This document shows positions 1-5,654 of a stretch of DNA of 6,769 nt, in pieces. Within the stretch, counting starts at the first letter, position 1, and every line of letters begins with the position of its first letter. The translations under genes were made by a program, and so were the position numbers. The notes beneath the pieces were generated by a model. The model was not told where the DNA came from and did no database searches. It saw only the letters and a program-made list of their open reading frames with translations. Origin of the DNA: an uncultured Thermomicrobiales bacterium. GTDB lineage: Bacteria; Chloroflexota; Chloroflexia; Thermomicrobiales; UBA6265. The DNA is taken from the NCBI GenBank assembly GCA_902806395.1, contig CADCWH010000259.1, positions 1-6,769 of the forward strand, in the 5' to 3' direction.

Positions 1-2
1 CC

Positions 3-359
3 TTCTGCAACGACCAACTTTCGGGACTGGCGTCGAGGAAGGACGACTTCGACGCCCTCGGAGCGACCGTGCTCGGCATATCGGTCGACGGCATCTTCAG
101 CCATGCCGCCTTCGCCGCGGCGCGGGGCATCGGCTTTGACCTCCTTTCCGACTTCGAGCCCAAGGGCGCCGTCGCCCGCCTATACGGCGTCTACTCGGAC
201 GGACTCGGTTTCAACCGACGCGCCCTCGTCGTCATCGACCCCGATGGCCTCGTCCGCTGGGTGGACGTGATCGACCGCGACGGGGAACCGGACCGCGATC
301 CTGGGACTGATGACGTACTCGCCGTCGTGCGCGAGATCGCCGTGTCAAGGGGAGCCTGA
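3..359 (+). CDS. Peroxiredoxin (AhpE/BCP-like), 3' part
   Basis: The gene is open from the left edge to TGA at 357-359, giving 118 visible codons; the N-terminal third and the start are outside the window. Peroxiredoxins reduce H2O2 and organic peroxides in the cytoplasm through a peroxidatic cysteine. Family hallmarks seen here are a cysteine at codon 6-8 followed 13 residues later by DFDALGATVLGISVDG, then SHAAFAAARGIGFDLLSDF, an arginine-preceded AxLYGVY segment and RRALVVIDPDGLVRW. Spacing to the DFxALGA block places the codon 6-8 Cys at the peroxidatic position. The position five residues later, where atypical 2-Cys BCP enzymes carry the resolving Cys, is Ser, and no other Cys follows. 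This part therefore looks like a 1-Cys (AhpE-like) enzyme. The upstream PxxxT motif cannot be seen. The next gene is on the same strand after a 78-base gap. Confidence 0.9.
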   Translation, partial: FCNDQLSGLASRKDDFDALGATVLGISVDGIFSHAAFAAARGIGFDLLSDFEPKGAVARLYGVYSDGLGFNRRALVVIDPDGLVRWVDVIDRDGEPDRDPGTDDVLAVVREIAVSRGA

Positions 360-425
360 CATAGCCCACGCGATGTCGGGACCGGACTGGTCGTCTGGGT
401 AGGCCGTCGGGAGGGATCGGTCGAG

Positions 426-431
426 TATCCT
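426..431 (+). promoter_or_regulatory. Candidate -10 box for a leaderless transcript
   Basis: TATCCT fits the TANNNT core of a sigma-70-type -10 element and ends six bases before the A of ATG 438. That is the spacing expected when transcription starts on the start codon itself. No convincing -35 hexamer lies 16-19 bases upstream; a GGGAGGG at 409-415 is too far from either possible start to act as a Shine-Dalgarno. Leaderless genes are common in GC-rich Gram-positive and Chloroflexota-type bacteria. The call rests on one short motif and its position. Confidence 0.35.
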
Positions 432-437
432 TGGCCC

Positions 438-533
438 ATGAGCCTTGTCCCGAATTGCCCCCGTCGTCACATCCCGCGGGCCACCACTGTGCTCCGAGAA
501 TTGCGCTCTCGCGTCACCCGGGTCCTCCGGTGA
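438..533 (+). CDS. Candidate 31-residue upstream micro-ORF ahead of ABC subunit 1
   Basis: ATG 438 opens 31 codons (beginning MSLVPNCPRRHIPR, ending RSRVTRVLR) and stops at TGA 531-533. The stop overlaps GTG 530-532, in frame with the ABC gene, as GTGA. The peptide is strongly basic (nine Arg, one His) with one Cys, and resembles no family I recognise. It has no Shine-Dalgarno, but the -10-like TATCCT at 426-431 would make it the first codon of a leaderless mRNA. Its role would be as a leader whose translation delivers ribosomes to, or gates, the ABC start. GC in third positions is high (about 22 of 31), but other frames here are also open, so codon use does not prove it. Alternatives are a chance ORF, or an ABC N-terminus altered by an indel. 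Confidence 0.35.
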   Translation: MSLVPNCPRRHIPRATTVLRELRSRVTRVLR

Positions 534-546
534 GCAGCCCCACCGG
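527..546 (+). promoter_or_regulatory. Possible hairpin over the ABC subunit 1 start
   Basis: CCGGTG (527-532) and CACCGG (541-546) are perfect reverse complements separated by 8 bases. The left arm contains the GTG start candidate at 530 and part of the overlapping TGA. In mRNA the start would be paired unless a ribosome finishing the 438-533 micro-ORF melts it, which suits translational coupling. A six-base stem is short and could occur by chance in DNA this GC-rich. Confidence 0.2.
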
Positions 547-2389
547 GCGTGCCGGCATGACGGGGGCGGCCACCGCCCATGGCGCATCTGCATCCGGCGG
601 ACGTCCTCCCACGCCCCCCGGCGGACCCAAGGCCCTGCGCCGCGCGCTCGGCTATCTCCGTCACTACCCTCTGGACGCGATCGGTGCCCTGACCGCGACC
701 CTGCTCGTGTCGGTCGCGAACCTCGCCTCTCCGCAACTCATCCGTTGGGCGATCGACTCTGGAATCGACGACGGTGACCGCCGGGTGATGCTGATGGCCG
801 TCCTTGGCCTGTTCGGCGTGGCCGTCGCGCGAGGCCTGTTCAGCTTCCTCCAGACGTTCCTCGCCGAGCGCGCCTCCCAAGGCATCGCCTACGACCTCCG
901 CGACGGCCTTTTCACCCGTGTCGAGCGCCTCAGCTTCGCCTACTTCGACACCGTCCAGACCGGGCAACTGCTCACACGCCTGACGAGCGATGTCGAGCAG
1001 ATCCGTGGTTTCGTCGGGTCCGGATTCGTCCAATTAGTGGCCGCCGTGGTGATGTTCTTCGGCACCATCGCCTTCCTGTTCGAATTGAACTGGCGCCTGG
1101 CCATCGCGACCCTGCTCGTCGTACCCGCCATCTTCGTGGTGCTGTTCCGCTTCGTCCGCGCCATCGGCCCGATGTTCGGCCGCATCCAGGGCATCGTCGG
1201 CGAGTTGAACACCACTCTCCAGGAGTCCCTCACCGGCATGCGGACGGTCCGCGCCTATAGTCAGGAACGGACCGAAGTCGCGCGCTACCGGGCCGTCAAC
1301 GACCGTCTGCTCGACGCCAACATGGTTGCCGTCCAGACCTTCTCGACCAACTTCCCGCTCGTGTTCCTGCTTGCCAACCTGGGCACGCTGGTCGTCATCG
1401 GGTACGGGGGCTGGGAAGTCATCGGTGGCCGCCTCAGCCTAGGAGAGTTGGTCGCCTTCAACAGTTACTTGGCCTTCCTCCTCTTCCCCATCCTCACCAT
1501 CGGTTTCCAGGCGTCGGGCATCCCCCGGGCCGGGGCCTCGGCCGTCCGCGTCTTCGAGCTGCTCGACGAACCCGTCACCGTTACCGACCGGCCCGGTGCC
1601 CGGCCCCTCTCCGACTCCACCGGCCACGTCACATTCCACGACGTCCGGTTCCGGTACCCGGGCAGCGCCACAGAGACCCTCAGCGGCATCGACCTCGAGG
1701 TCGAGCCCGGCCAGACCGTGGCGATCCTCGGCACCACCGGCTCCGGAAAGAGCACCCTGGTCAACCTCCTACCCCGTTTCTACGACGTCACCGGTGGTGC
1801 CGTCCTGATCGATGGGGTGGACATCCGCGACGTGACCCTGGACAGCCTCCGCTCTCGGATCGCGATCGTGATGCAGGACACCCTGTTGTTCAGCGGCACC
1901 GTGGCCGAGAACATCGCCTATGGACGCCCGGAGGCCAGTGCCAGCGAGGTCGAGGCCGCCGCCCGGTCCGCGCAGGCTCATGACTTCATCGCTGCCTTGC
2001 CGGACGGCTACGCGACCGTGGTCGGGGAGCGCGGTGTCGGACTCTCCGGCGGCCAACGACAGCGCATCGCGATCGCGCGGGCCCTGCTGGTCGACCGCGC
2101 GATCCTCATCCTCGACGACAGCACCTCAGCGGTCGACGCCACCACCGAGGCCGCGATCCAGGCCGCGATGGACGCGCTGATGCGCGACGGGCGGCGGACC
2201 GCCTTCGTCATCGCCCAGCGGATCAGCACCGTCCGCGACGCAGACCTGATCATCATCCTCGATGACGGGAAGGTCGCCGCCCGTGGCACCCACGAGACCC
2301 TCCAAGCGGAGAGCGACCTCTACAATGACATCCTCGGCTCCCAGCTCGTCGCCGACCGTGAGCCGGAGCCAGCGGAGGTGAGCGCGTGA
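530..2389 (+). CDS. ABC exporter half-transporter, degenerate-site subunit (TM287-like)
   Basis: This is a type IV ABC exporter subunit with its membrane domain fused to its ATPase, 619 aa if begun at GTG 530. A disordered Gly/Pro/Ala N-terminus runs to about residue 33. Six hydrophobic segments follow between about 47 and 330, and the nucleotide-binding domain begins near 365. Visible motifs are the A-loop Tyr in VRFRYPG, Walker A GTTGSGKST 401-409 (Lys407), Q-loop Gln449, signature LSGGQRQR 505-512, and Walker B LILDD with Asp529. Asp530 replaces the catalytic Glu, and the switch-loop His is Gln563 (IAQRIST). Its own site is therefore predicted to bind ATP but hydrolyse it poorly, while its intact signature completes the partner's site. 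The next ABC gene is the obvious partner. The start is uncertain: GTG 530 overlaps a micro-ORF stop, ATG 557 (610 aa) is equally plausible, TTG 431 adds an unlikely Pro/His-rich stretch, and none has a good Shine-Dalgarno. The substrate is unknown; multidrug or lipid export is typical. Confidence 0.95.
   Translation: MSSPTGRAGMTGAATAHGASASGGRPPTPPGGPKALRRALGYLRHYPLDAIGALTATLLVSVANLASPQLIRWAIDSGIDDGDRRVMLMAVLGLFGVAVARGLFSFLQTFLAERASQGIAYDLRDGLFTRVERLSFAYFDTVQTGQLLTRLTSDVEQIRGFVGSGFVQLVAAVVMFFGTIAFLFELNWRLAIATLLVVPAIFVVLFRFVRAIGPMFGRIQGIVGELNTTLQESLTGMRTVRAYSQERTEVARYRAVNDRLLDANMVAVQTFSTNFPLVFLLANLGTLVVIGYGGWEVIGGRLSLGELVAFNSYLAFLLFPILTIGFQASGIPRAGASAVRVFELLDEPVTVTDRPGARPLSDSTGHVTFHDVRFRYPGSATETLSGIDLEVEPGQTVAILGTTGSGKSTLVNLLPRFYDVTGGAVLIDGVDIRDVTLDSLRSRIAIVMQDTLLFSGTVAENIAYGRPEASASEVEAAARSAQAHDFIAALPDGYATVVGERGVGLSGGQRQRIAIARALLVDRAILILDDSTSAVDATTEAAIQAAMDALMRDGRRTAFVIAQRISTVRDADLIIILDDGKVAARGTHETLQAESDLYNDILGSQLVADREPEPAEVSA
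2374..2381 (+). promoter_or_regulatory. Strong Shine-Dalgarno inside the 3' end of ABC subunit 1
   Basis: GGAGGTGA is a near-perfect anti-16S match. Its GGAGG core ends 7 bases before GTG 2386, which is ideal spacing. It serves the 22-codon micro-ORF at 2386-2451, not the second ABC gene, whose ATG 2448 lies about 70 bases further on. It is the strongest ribosome-binding signal in the ABC pair and decides the micro-ORF start. Confidence 0.6.
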
Positions 2390-2451
2390 TCAGTTCCACT
2401 GACTCGATCGAGACGACGATCGCTGGCTCAGCAGTCGGTAGACGGCGATGA
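2386..2451 (+). CDS. Candidate 21-residue micro-ORF bridging the two ABC genes
   Basis: GTG 2386 overlaps the TGA of ABC subunit 1 (GTGA, 2386-2389). It opens 21 codons beginning MISSTDSIETT and ending VGRRR, and stops at TGA 2449-2451, which in turn overlaps the ATG 2448 of ABC subunit 2 (ATGA). It has the strong Shine-Dalgarno GGAGGTGA at 2374-2381, while the downstream ATG has none, only a weakly purine stretch. The simplest reading is a ribosome relay: translation passes from subunit 1 to the micro-ORF to subunit 2 by termination-reinitiation. The peptide, Ser/Thr-rich with an Arg tail, matches nothing I know and may have no function of its own. The main alternative is that this was the original N-terminus of subunit 2, split off by a frameshift, since that frame has a TAG at 2439-2441. 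Confidence 0.5.
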   Translation: MISSTDSIETTIAGSAVGRRR

Positions 2452-4277
2452 GTCAGGTCATCGAGAGTCTGGCCGGGGCGTCCGGTGAACGTGCCGGTGA
2501 CCGGGGCGCGATCGCCCGCCGGCTGCTGTCGGAACTGGTGCCCTTCCGCAAGGCCCTGGTCGGCGCCTTTGGGTTGATCGTCTTCAACGCTGTCACCCAG
2601 GCGATCGGGCCGCTCCTGATCGGCCTCGCCATCGACCGGGAGATCGGTCGCGGCGACCGCCGGGGCCTGGTGATCATCATCGCCATCCTGGTCGTCCTCT
2701 ATGCCGCCGGGATGTTCGCCACCCGAGCCCAGGTGCGGCAGGTCGGGCGCATCGGTCAGGAGATCCTGGCCTCGCTGCGGCTGCGGCTGTTCGACCACTT
2801 CCATCGACTGCCGACCCGATTCTTCGATCGCCGACCCGTTGGGGACCTGATGAGCCGGGTCACCAGCGACGTCGAGACTCTCAACCAGTTCCTGTCCCAA
2901 GGGGTCACCCAACTGCTCGGCTCGTTCTTCAGCTTGATCGGGATCATCATCGCGATGCTGCTCGTCAACTGGCGCCTAGCCCTCGCGTGCTACCTGATCA
3001 TCCCCCTGATGCTACTCACCACCACGGCCTTCGCCAGGAGGGCCCGCCAGGCTTTCCGGACGGCCCGGGAAACGACCGGCGACATCACGGCAGGCATCCA
3101 GGAGGAGATCAGCGGCATCCGCGAGGCTCAGGCGTTCAACCGGACCGAGCAGAACATCGTCCGATTTCGCCGCCGTAATGCCGCCAACCGCGCGGCAAAC
3201 GTGTCGGCCGTGGGCATCACCTCGGGATTTGCCCCGGCGATGGACGTGCTCAGCACCCTCGCCACCGCGATCGTGATCGGCTACGGCGGCCTGCTGGTCT
3301 TCGACGACCGCCTCACCGTCGGGCTCTTGACGGCCTTCCTGATCTACGTCCAGCAATTCTTCCGCCCGATACAGCTCGCCTCCCAGGTCTATACCCAGGC
3401 CCAGTCGTCCCTCGCCGCCTCGGAGCGCATCTACGGCATCCTCGACGAGCCCGGCGAGGTGGCCGACCGGCCTGGTGCCATCGAGATTGTGCCCGACGAG
3501 GTCCGGGGCGAACTCACCTTCGACGGCGTCACCTTCGGCTACGAGACCGACCGTCCCGTCCTCCACGGCCTCAGCTTCACGATCGGGGCCGGCGAGACCG
3601 TGGCCCTGGTCGGCCCCACGGGCGCCGGCAAGACGACGATCGCCAACCTCGTCCCCCGCTTCTACGACCCTGATGCCGGCCGCGTCCTGCTCGACGGGCG
3701 TGACCTCCGCGACCTGACTCGCGCCTCACTTCGCCGCCAGATCGCGATCGTCCTCCAGGAGCCGTTCCTCTTCTCGGGCACCGTCGCCGCCAACATCGCC
3801 TTCGGCCGCCCGGACGCGAGCCGGTCAGAGGTGGAGGCCGCCGCCGCGGCAGTGGACGCCGACCGCTTCATCCGGGATCTCCCCGAGGGGTACGACACGC
3901 CGCTCGGAGAACGCGGCTCCGGGCTCAGCGAGGGCCAGCGCCAACTCCTCTCGCTCGCCCGTGCCCTGCTCGCCGACCCCCGGATCTTGATCCTCGACGA
4001 AGCCACCAGCCGGGTCGATACCCGCACCGAGGCGACGATCCAGCGGGCGCTCGCCTCGGTCCTTGAGGGACGCACCAGCATCGTCATCGCCCACCGCCTC
4101 AGCACCGTCCGCGATGCCGACCGGATCCTCGTGGTCTCCGGCGGCACCGTGGTCGAGCAGGGCACCCACGACGGACTCCTGGCTCGGGACGGCGCATACG
4201 CAGACCTGTACCGTCGTCAGTTCCGGACGACGGGTCCTGTTCCTGGTTTGGAACCGGTCGGCACGCCATCGATTTGA
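2448..4277 (+). CDS. ABC exporter half-transporter, catalytic-site subunit (TM288-like)
   Basis: This is the second type IV ABC exporter subunit, 609 aa. Six membrane segments are visible, the first about 36-60 and the second about 74-93, with the family's coupling-helix region between the later ones (FNRTEQNIVRFRR follows TM4). The nucleotide-binding domain starts near 354 with A-loop Tyr in VTFGYE, Walker A GPTGAGKTT 389-397 (Lys395), Q-loop Gln437, Walker B LILDEATS with Asp517 and catalytic Glu518, and switch His549 (IAHRLST). Its signature is LSEGQ (493-497), with Glu495 replacing the first Gly of LSGGQ. It thus provides the hydrolytic Walker motifs, and its weak signature faces the degenerate site of subunit 1. 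Together they fit one asymmetric heterodimer. ATG 2448 is the first start after an in-frame TAG at 2439; it lacks a Shine-Dalgarno and overlaps the micro-ORF stop, suggesting coupled translation. The substrate is unknown. Confidence 0.96.
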   Translation: MSQVIESLAGASGERAGDRGAIARRLLSELVPFRKALVGAFGLIVFNAVTQAIGPLLIGLAIDREIGRGDRRGLVIIIAILVVLYAAGMFATRAQVRQVGRIGQEILASLRLRLFDHFHRLPTRFFDRRPVGDLMSRVTSDVETLNQFLSQGVTQLLGSFFSLIGIIIAMLLVNWRLALACYLIIPLMLLTTTAFARRARQAFRTARETTGDITAGIQEEISGIREAQAFNRTEQNIVRFRRRNAANRAANVSAVGITSGFAPAMDVLSTLATAIVIGYGGLLVFDDRLTVGLLTAFLIYVQQFFRPIQLASQVYTQAQSSLAASERIYGILDEPGEVADRPGAIEIVPDEVRGELTFDGVTFGYETDRPVLHGLSFTIGAGETVALVGPTGAGKTTIANLVPRFYDPDAGRVLLDGRDLRDLTRASLRRQIAIVLQEPFLFSGTVAANIAFGRPDASRSEVEAAAAAVDADRFIRDLPEGYDTPLGERGSGLSEGQRQLLSLARALLADPRILILDEATSRVDTRTEATIQRALASVLEGRTSIVIAHRLSTVRDADRILVVSGGTVVEQGTHDGLLARDGAYADLYRRQFRTTGPVPGLEPVGTPSI

Positions 4278-4395
4278 CACACCGACGTGACCACATGACC
4301 CGTGTGAACCTTCGAGCGACCCACCAGCCCTCGCACGCTCGGCATTCGCCCGTACCGATCCCATGCCCCCGGCCCAGAGACGCGCCAGCACACGA
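4278..4395. other. Convergent intergenic spacer
   Basis: This 118-base gap separates the stop of ABC subunit 2 from the stop of the minus-strand DinB-like gene. A bidirectional terminator would be expected here. I find only a weak CACAC (4278-4282)/GTGTG (4302-4306) inverted repeat with a 19-base loop and no T-run, so no terminator is called. No convincing ORF is present. Confidence 0.6.
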
Positions 4396-4899
4396 TCATT
4401 CGGTCAGGACCAACCATGACTTGCCGTCGATCAATTCCCGCACGACGTCGAGGTGACCGGCGTGACAGGCGGTCTCGCTGATGACGTGGAGGATGGTCCT
4501 CCGCAGGACGCGGCTCGGGAAACCTGGGAACAGGTCGACGGGCCACCAGGCCGGGTCGGCGTCGGGCGGGGTGGCGATGATGATGGCATTGGCGCGGTCG
4601 ATCTCTCCCCGGTACAGATCCATCACGGCCGCGGCCGTCATGTCTGGCCCGACCTGCCAGGCAGCCGCGCCCGATTCGAGGGCGACGGTCTCACCGGCCA
4701 CGACGGCACGGAACCAGAATCGCTCCACGTCCAGGGCGAGGTGCCGGACCAACCCCAGGCAGGTCCAACCCGACGGGAGCACCGGCCGCCGCAGGGCGTC
4801 GTCGGAGAGCCCATCCAAGATGCCGAGCACGTGGTCCCGTTGCGCGTTCAGGGCCGAGAGGAGCGCCAACGTCTCGTCATTTGGCACCGGGTCCGTCAT
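4396..4899 (-). CDS. DinB/DUF664-family metalloprotein
   Basis: A 167-aa protein with the four-helix-bundle pattern of the DinB superfamily, which includes mycothiol- and bacillithiol-dependent transferases and isomerases. Helix 1 (about 8-31) carries the LLSALNAQRDHVLGILDGL pattern, followed by LPSGWTCLGLVRHLALDVERFWF with His53. The C-terminal helix reads HVISETACHAGHLDVVREL, the DUF664 signature with the usual Arg before the second His replaced by Cys145. By analogy with mycothiol-dependent maleylpyruvate isomerase, the metal ligands would be His53, Glu142 and His146. The cytoplasmic role would be thiol-cofactor transfer or detoxification, but the substrate cannot be read. The start ATG 4899 was chosen because GGAGGAA lies at 4908-4902; an in-frame extension to 4959 adds a non-conserved Pro/Gly stretch. 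The gene is convergent with the ABC pair and divergent from the VOC gene. Two frames open on the opposite strand are shadows. Confidence 0.88.
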   Translation of the reverse strand: MTDPVPNDETLALLSALNAQRDHVLGILDGLSDDALRRPVLPSGWTCLGLVRHLALDVERFWFRAVVAGETVALESGAAAWQVGPDMTAAAVMDLYRGEIDRANAIIIATPPDADPAWWPVDLFPGFPSRVLRRTILHVISETACHAGHLDVVRELIDGKSWLVLTE

Positions 4900-4922
4900 G
4901 GTTCCTCCGCAGATGGGCTGCA

Positions 4923-4936
4923 GTCCCGGCCGGGAC
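4923..4936. promoter_or_regulatory. Perfect 14-base palindrome, candidate operator
   Basis: GTCCCGGCCGGGAC is a perfect inverted repeat with no spacer, 24-37 bases upstream of the DinB-like start and beyond its Shine-Dalgarno. The position suits a dimeric repressor site in the promoter or 5' UTR of that gene, or a small mRNA hairpin. No regulator gene is present in the window, and GC-rich palindromes arise more easily in such DNA, so this is only a candidate. Confidence 0.25.
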
Positions 4937-5116
4937 AGCGATCCCTGGGGACCGGGCACCGACCCGGCCGCTCATCCGACGACCACGCGCGAGCGCTCAT
5001 GGGTGCCCGGTGTAATCGTCCCGACCGTCGGCGATGGTGTCGGTCGCGAGATCGTTGGGTGAGATGATAGCGGTGAAGTCCCGACTGCATGATGAAGAGC
5101 GATTGATCTGGCGTGC

Positions 5117-5132
5117 CCTCGCTGGCGCGAGG
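5117..5132 (+). promoter_or_regulatory. Small hairpin just ahead of the VOC ribosome-binding site
   Basis: CCTCGC and GCGAGG form a perfect 6-bp stem with a TGGC loop. The stem ends three bases before the GGGAGGGG Shine-Dalgarno (5136-5143) of the VOC gene. In mRNA it could act as a standby or stabilising element. It does not sequester the Shine-Dalgarno itself. Confidence 0.2.
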
Positions 5133-5151
5133 CCCGGGAGGGGAAGTGGAC

Positions 5152-5547
5152 ATGGACCTGACACCGAAGCGCATCGGCGCGATCACCGTCTTCGTCGAGG
5201 ATCTCCCCGCTACCAAAGCGTTCTACCAGGATGTCTTCGGCCTGACCGCGACCTATGAAGATGCCGACTCCGCCGTTTTCGACTTCGAGACGACGATCAT
5301 CAATCTGTTGCGCGTCACCGCGGCCCACGACCTGATCGCACCGGCGACGGTCGCCGGCCGGGACGCCGGGGTACGGGCCCAACTCACGATCTGGGTCACC
5401 GACGTGGATACCGCCTGCGCCGACTTGCTGGCCCGAGGTGTGACACTGCTCAATGGCCCGATGGATCGGGCGTGGGGGATGCGCACGGCGAGCTTCACAG
5501 ATCCAGCGGGCACCATCTGGGAACTCGCCCAGAACCTGAAGCGGTAG
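5152..5547 (+). CDS. VOC-family protein (glyoxalase / bleomycin-resistance fold)
   Basis: A 131-aa cytoplasmic protein, the normal length for one vicinal oxygen chelate domain, built from two beta-alpha-beta-beta-beta modules. The first module reads AITVFVEDLPATKAFYQDVFGL (residues 10-31), the family's opening strand and helix. The second starts at QLTIWVTDVDTACADLLARGV (77-97) and ends in RTASFTDPAGTIWELAQNL (111-129), where Glu124 sits at the usual metal-ligand position. The first-strand ligand, often His or Glu, is not evident, so metal binding is uncertain. VOC proteins include glyoxalases, dioxygenases, fosfomycin-modifying enzymes and drug-sequestering proteins; which of these applies cannot be told. 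ATG 5152 is preceded at 8 bases by GGGAGGGG (5136-5143); an in-frame GTG at 5113 is less likely. It is followed on the same strand, 107 bases later, by an MFS exporter gene, with which it may be cotranscribed. Confidence 0.9.
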   Translation: MDLTPKRIGAITVFVEDLPATKAFYQDVFGLTATYEDADSAVFDFETTIINLLRVTAAHDLIAPATVAGRDAGVRAQLTIWVTDVDTACADLLARGVTLLNGPMDRAWGMRTASFTDPAGTIWELAQNLKR

Positions 5548-5564
5548 GACGCGATGCGACCGAC

Positions 5565-5586
5565 CGGGACCTCGGCCCCGGTCCCG
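5565..5586 (+). promoter_or_regulatory. Hairpin between the VOC and MFS genes
   Basis: CGGGACC (5565-5571) pairs perfectly with GGTCCCG (5580-5586) around an 8-base loop, beginning 17 bases after the VOC stop. There is no T-run behind it, so it is not a classical intrinsic terminator. It could be a tail-less terminator, a processing or stability element, or chance. An alternative overlapping stem, ACCGGG with CCCGGT, is also possible. Confidence 0.25.
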
Positions 5587-5654
5587 CCCGCGTGGTCCCC
5601 GCCCAGAAACCTGAATGTGTCTCGCAGCGCCGAGAGTCGACCGAAGGGCATATC

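Larger units (their letters stand above)
4900..5151. other. Divergent intergenic region with inverted repeats
   Basis: These 252 bases separate the starts of the minus-strand DinB-like gene and the plus-strand VOC gene and should contain both promoters. Structure seen: the perfect 14-base palindrome at 4923-4936; CGACCG/CGGTCG arms at 5022-5027 and 5041-5046 with a 13-base loop; and a 6-bp stem at 5117-5132. A TATCAT on the minus strand (5069-5064) resembles a -10 box but has no matching -35 and lies about 165 bases from the DinB-like start. No credible protein is encoded; the ORF from ATG 5064 runs into the VOC gene out of frame. Confidence 0.5.

Noticed and set aside
431..529. TTG 431 as the start of ABC subunit 1
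   Set aside because: It adds a Pro/His/Ser-rich stretch unlike ABC N-termini. The GGGAGGG at 409-415 is 15 bases away, too far, and the later starts give a family-typical length.
467..1033. Minus-strand open frame of 188 codons over the start of ABC subunit 1
   Set aside because: The product is Arg/Gly/Glu-rich antisense of a membrane domain, with no motif or start signal.
2253..2912. Minus-strand open frame of 219 codons across the ABC junction
   Set aside because: It lies opposite two clear ABC genes and encodes an Asp/Gln/Gly-rich sequence without recognisable domains.
4278..4395. Intrinsic terminator between the convergent genes
   Set aside because: Only a 5-bp inverted repeat with a long loop and no T-run was found.
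4453..5067. Two plus-strand open frames opposite the DinB-like gene (4453-5067 and 4481-5062)
   Set aside because: Both are antisense to a gene with a good Shine-Dalgarno and a DUF664 signature; their products look random.
5064..5069. TATCAT on the minus strand as the DinB-like gene's -10 box
   Set aside because: There is no -35 match at 17-18 bases and the distance to the start codon is about 165 bases; kept only as a note in the intergenic entry.
5034..5258. Small plus-strand open frame (74 codons) overlapping the VOC start
   Set aside because: It runs out of frame into the VOC gene, has no ribosome site, and its second half is Arg/His-rich shadow sequence.
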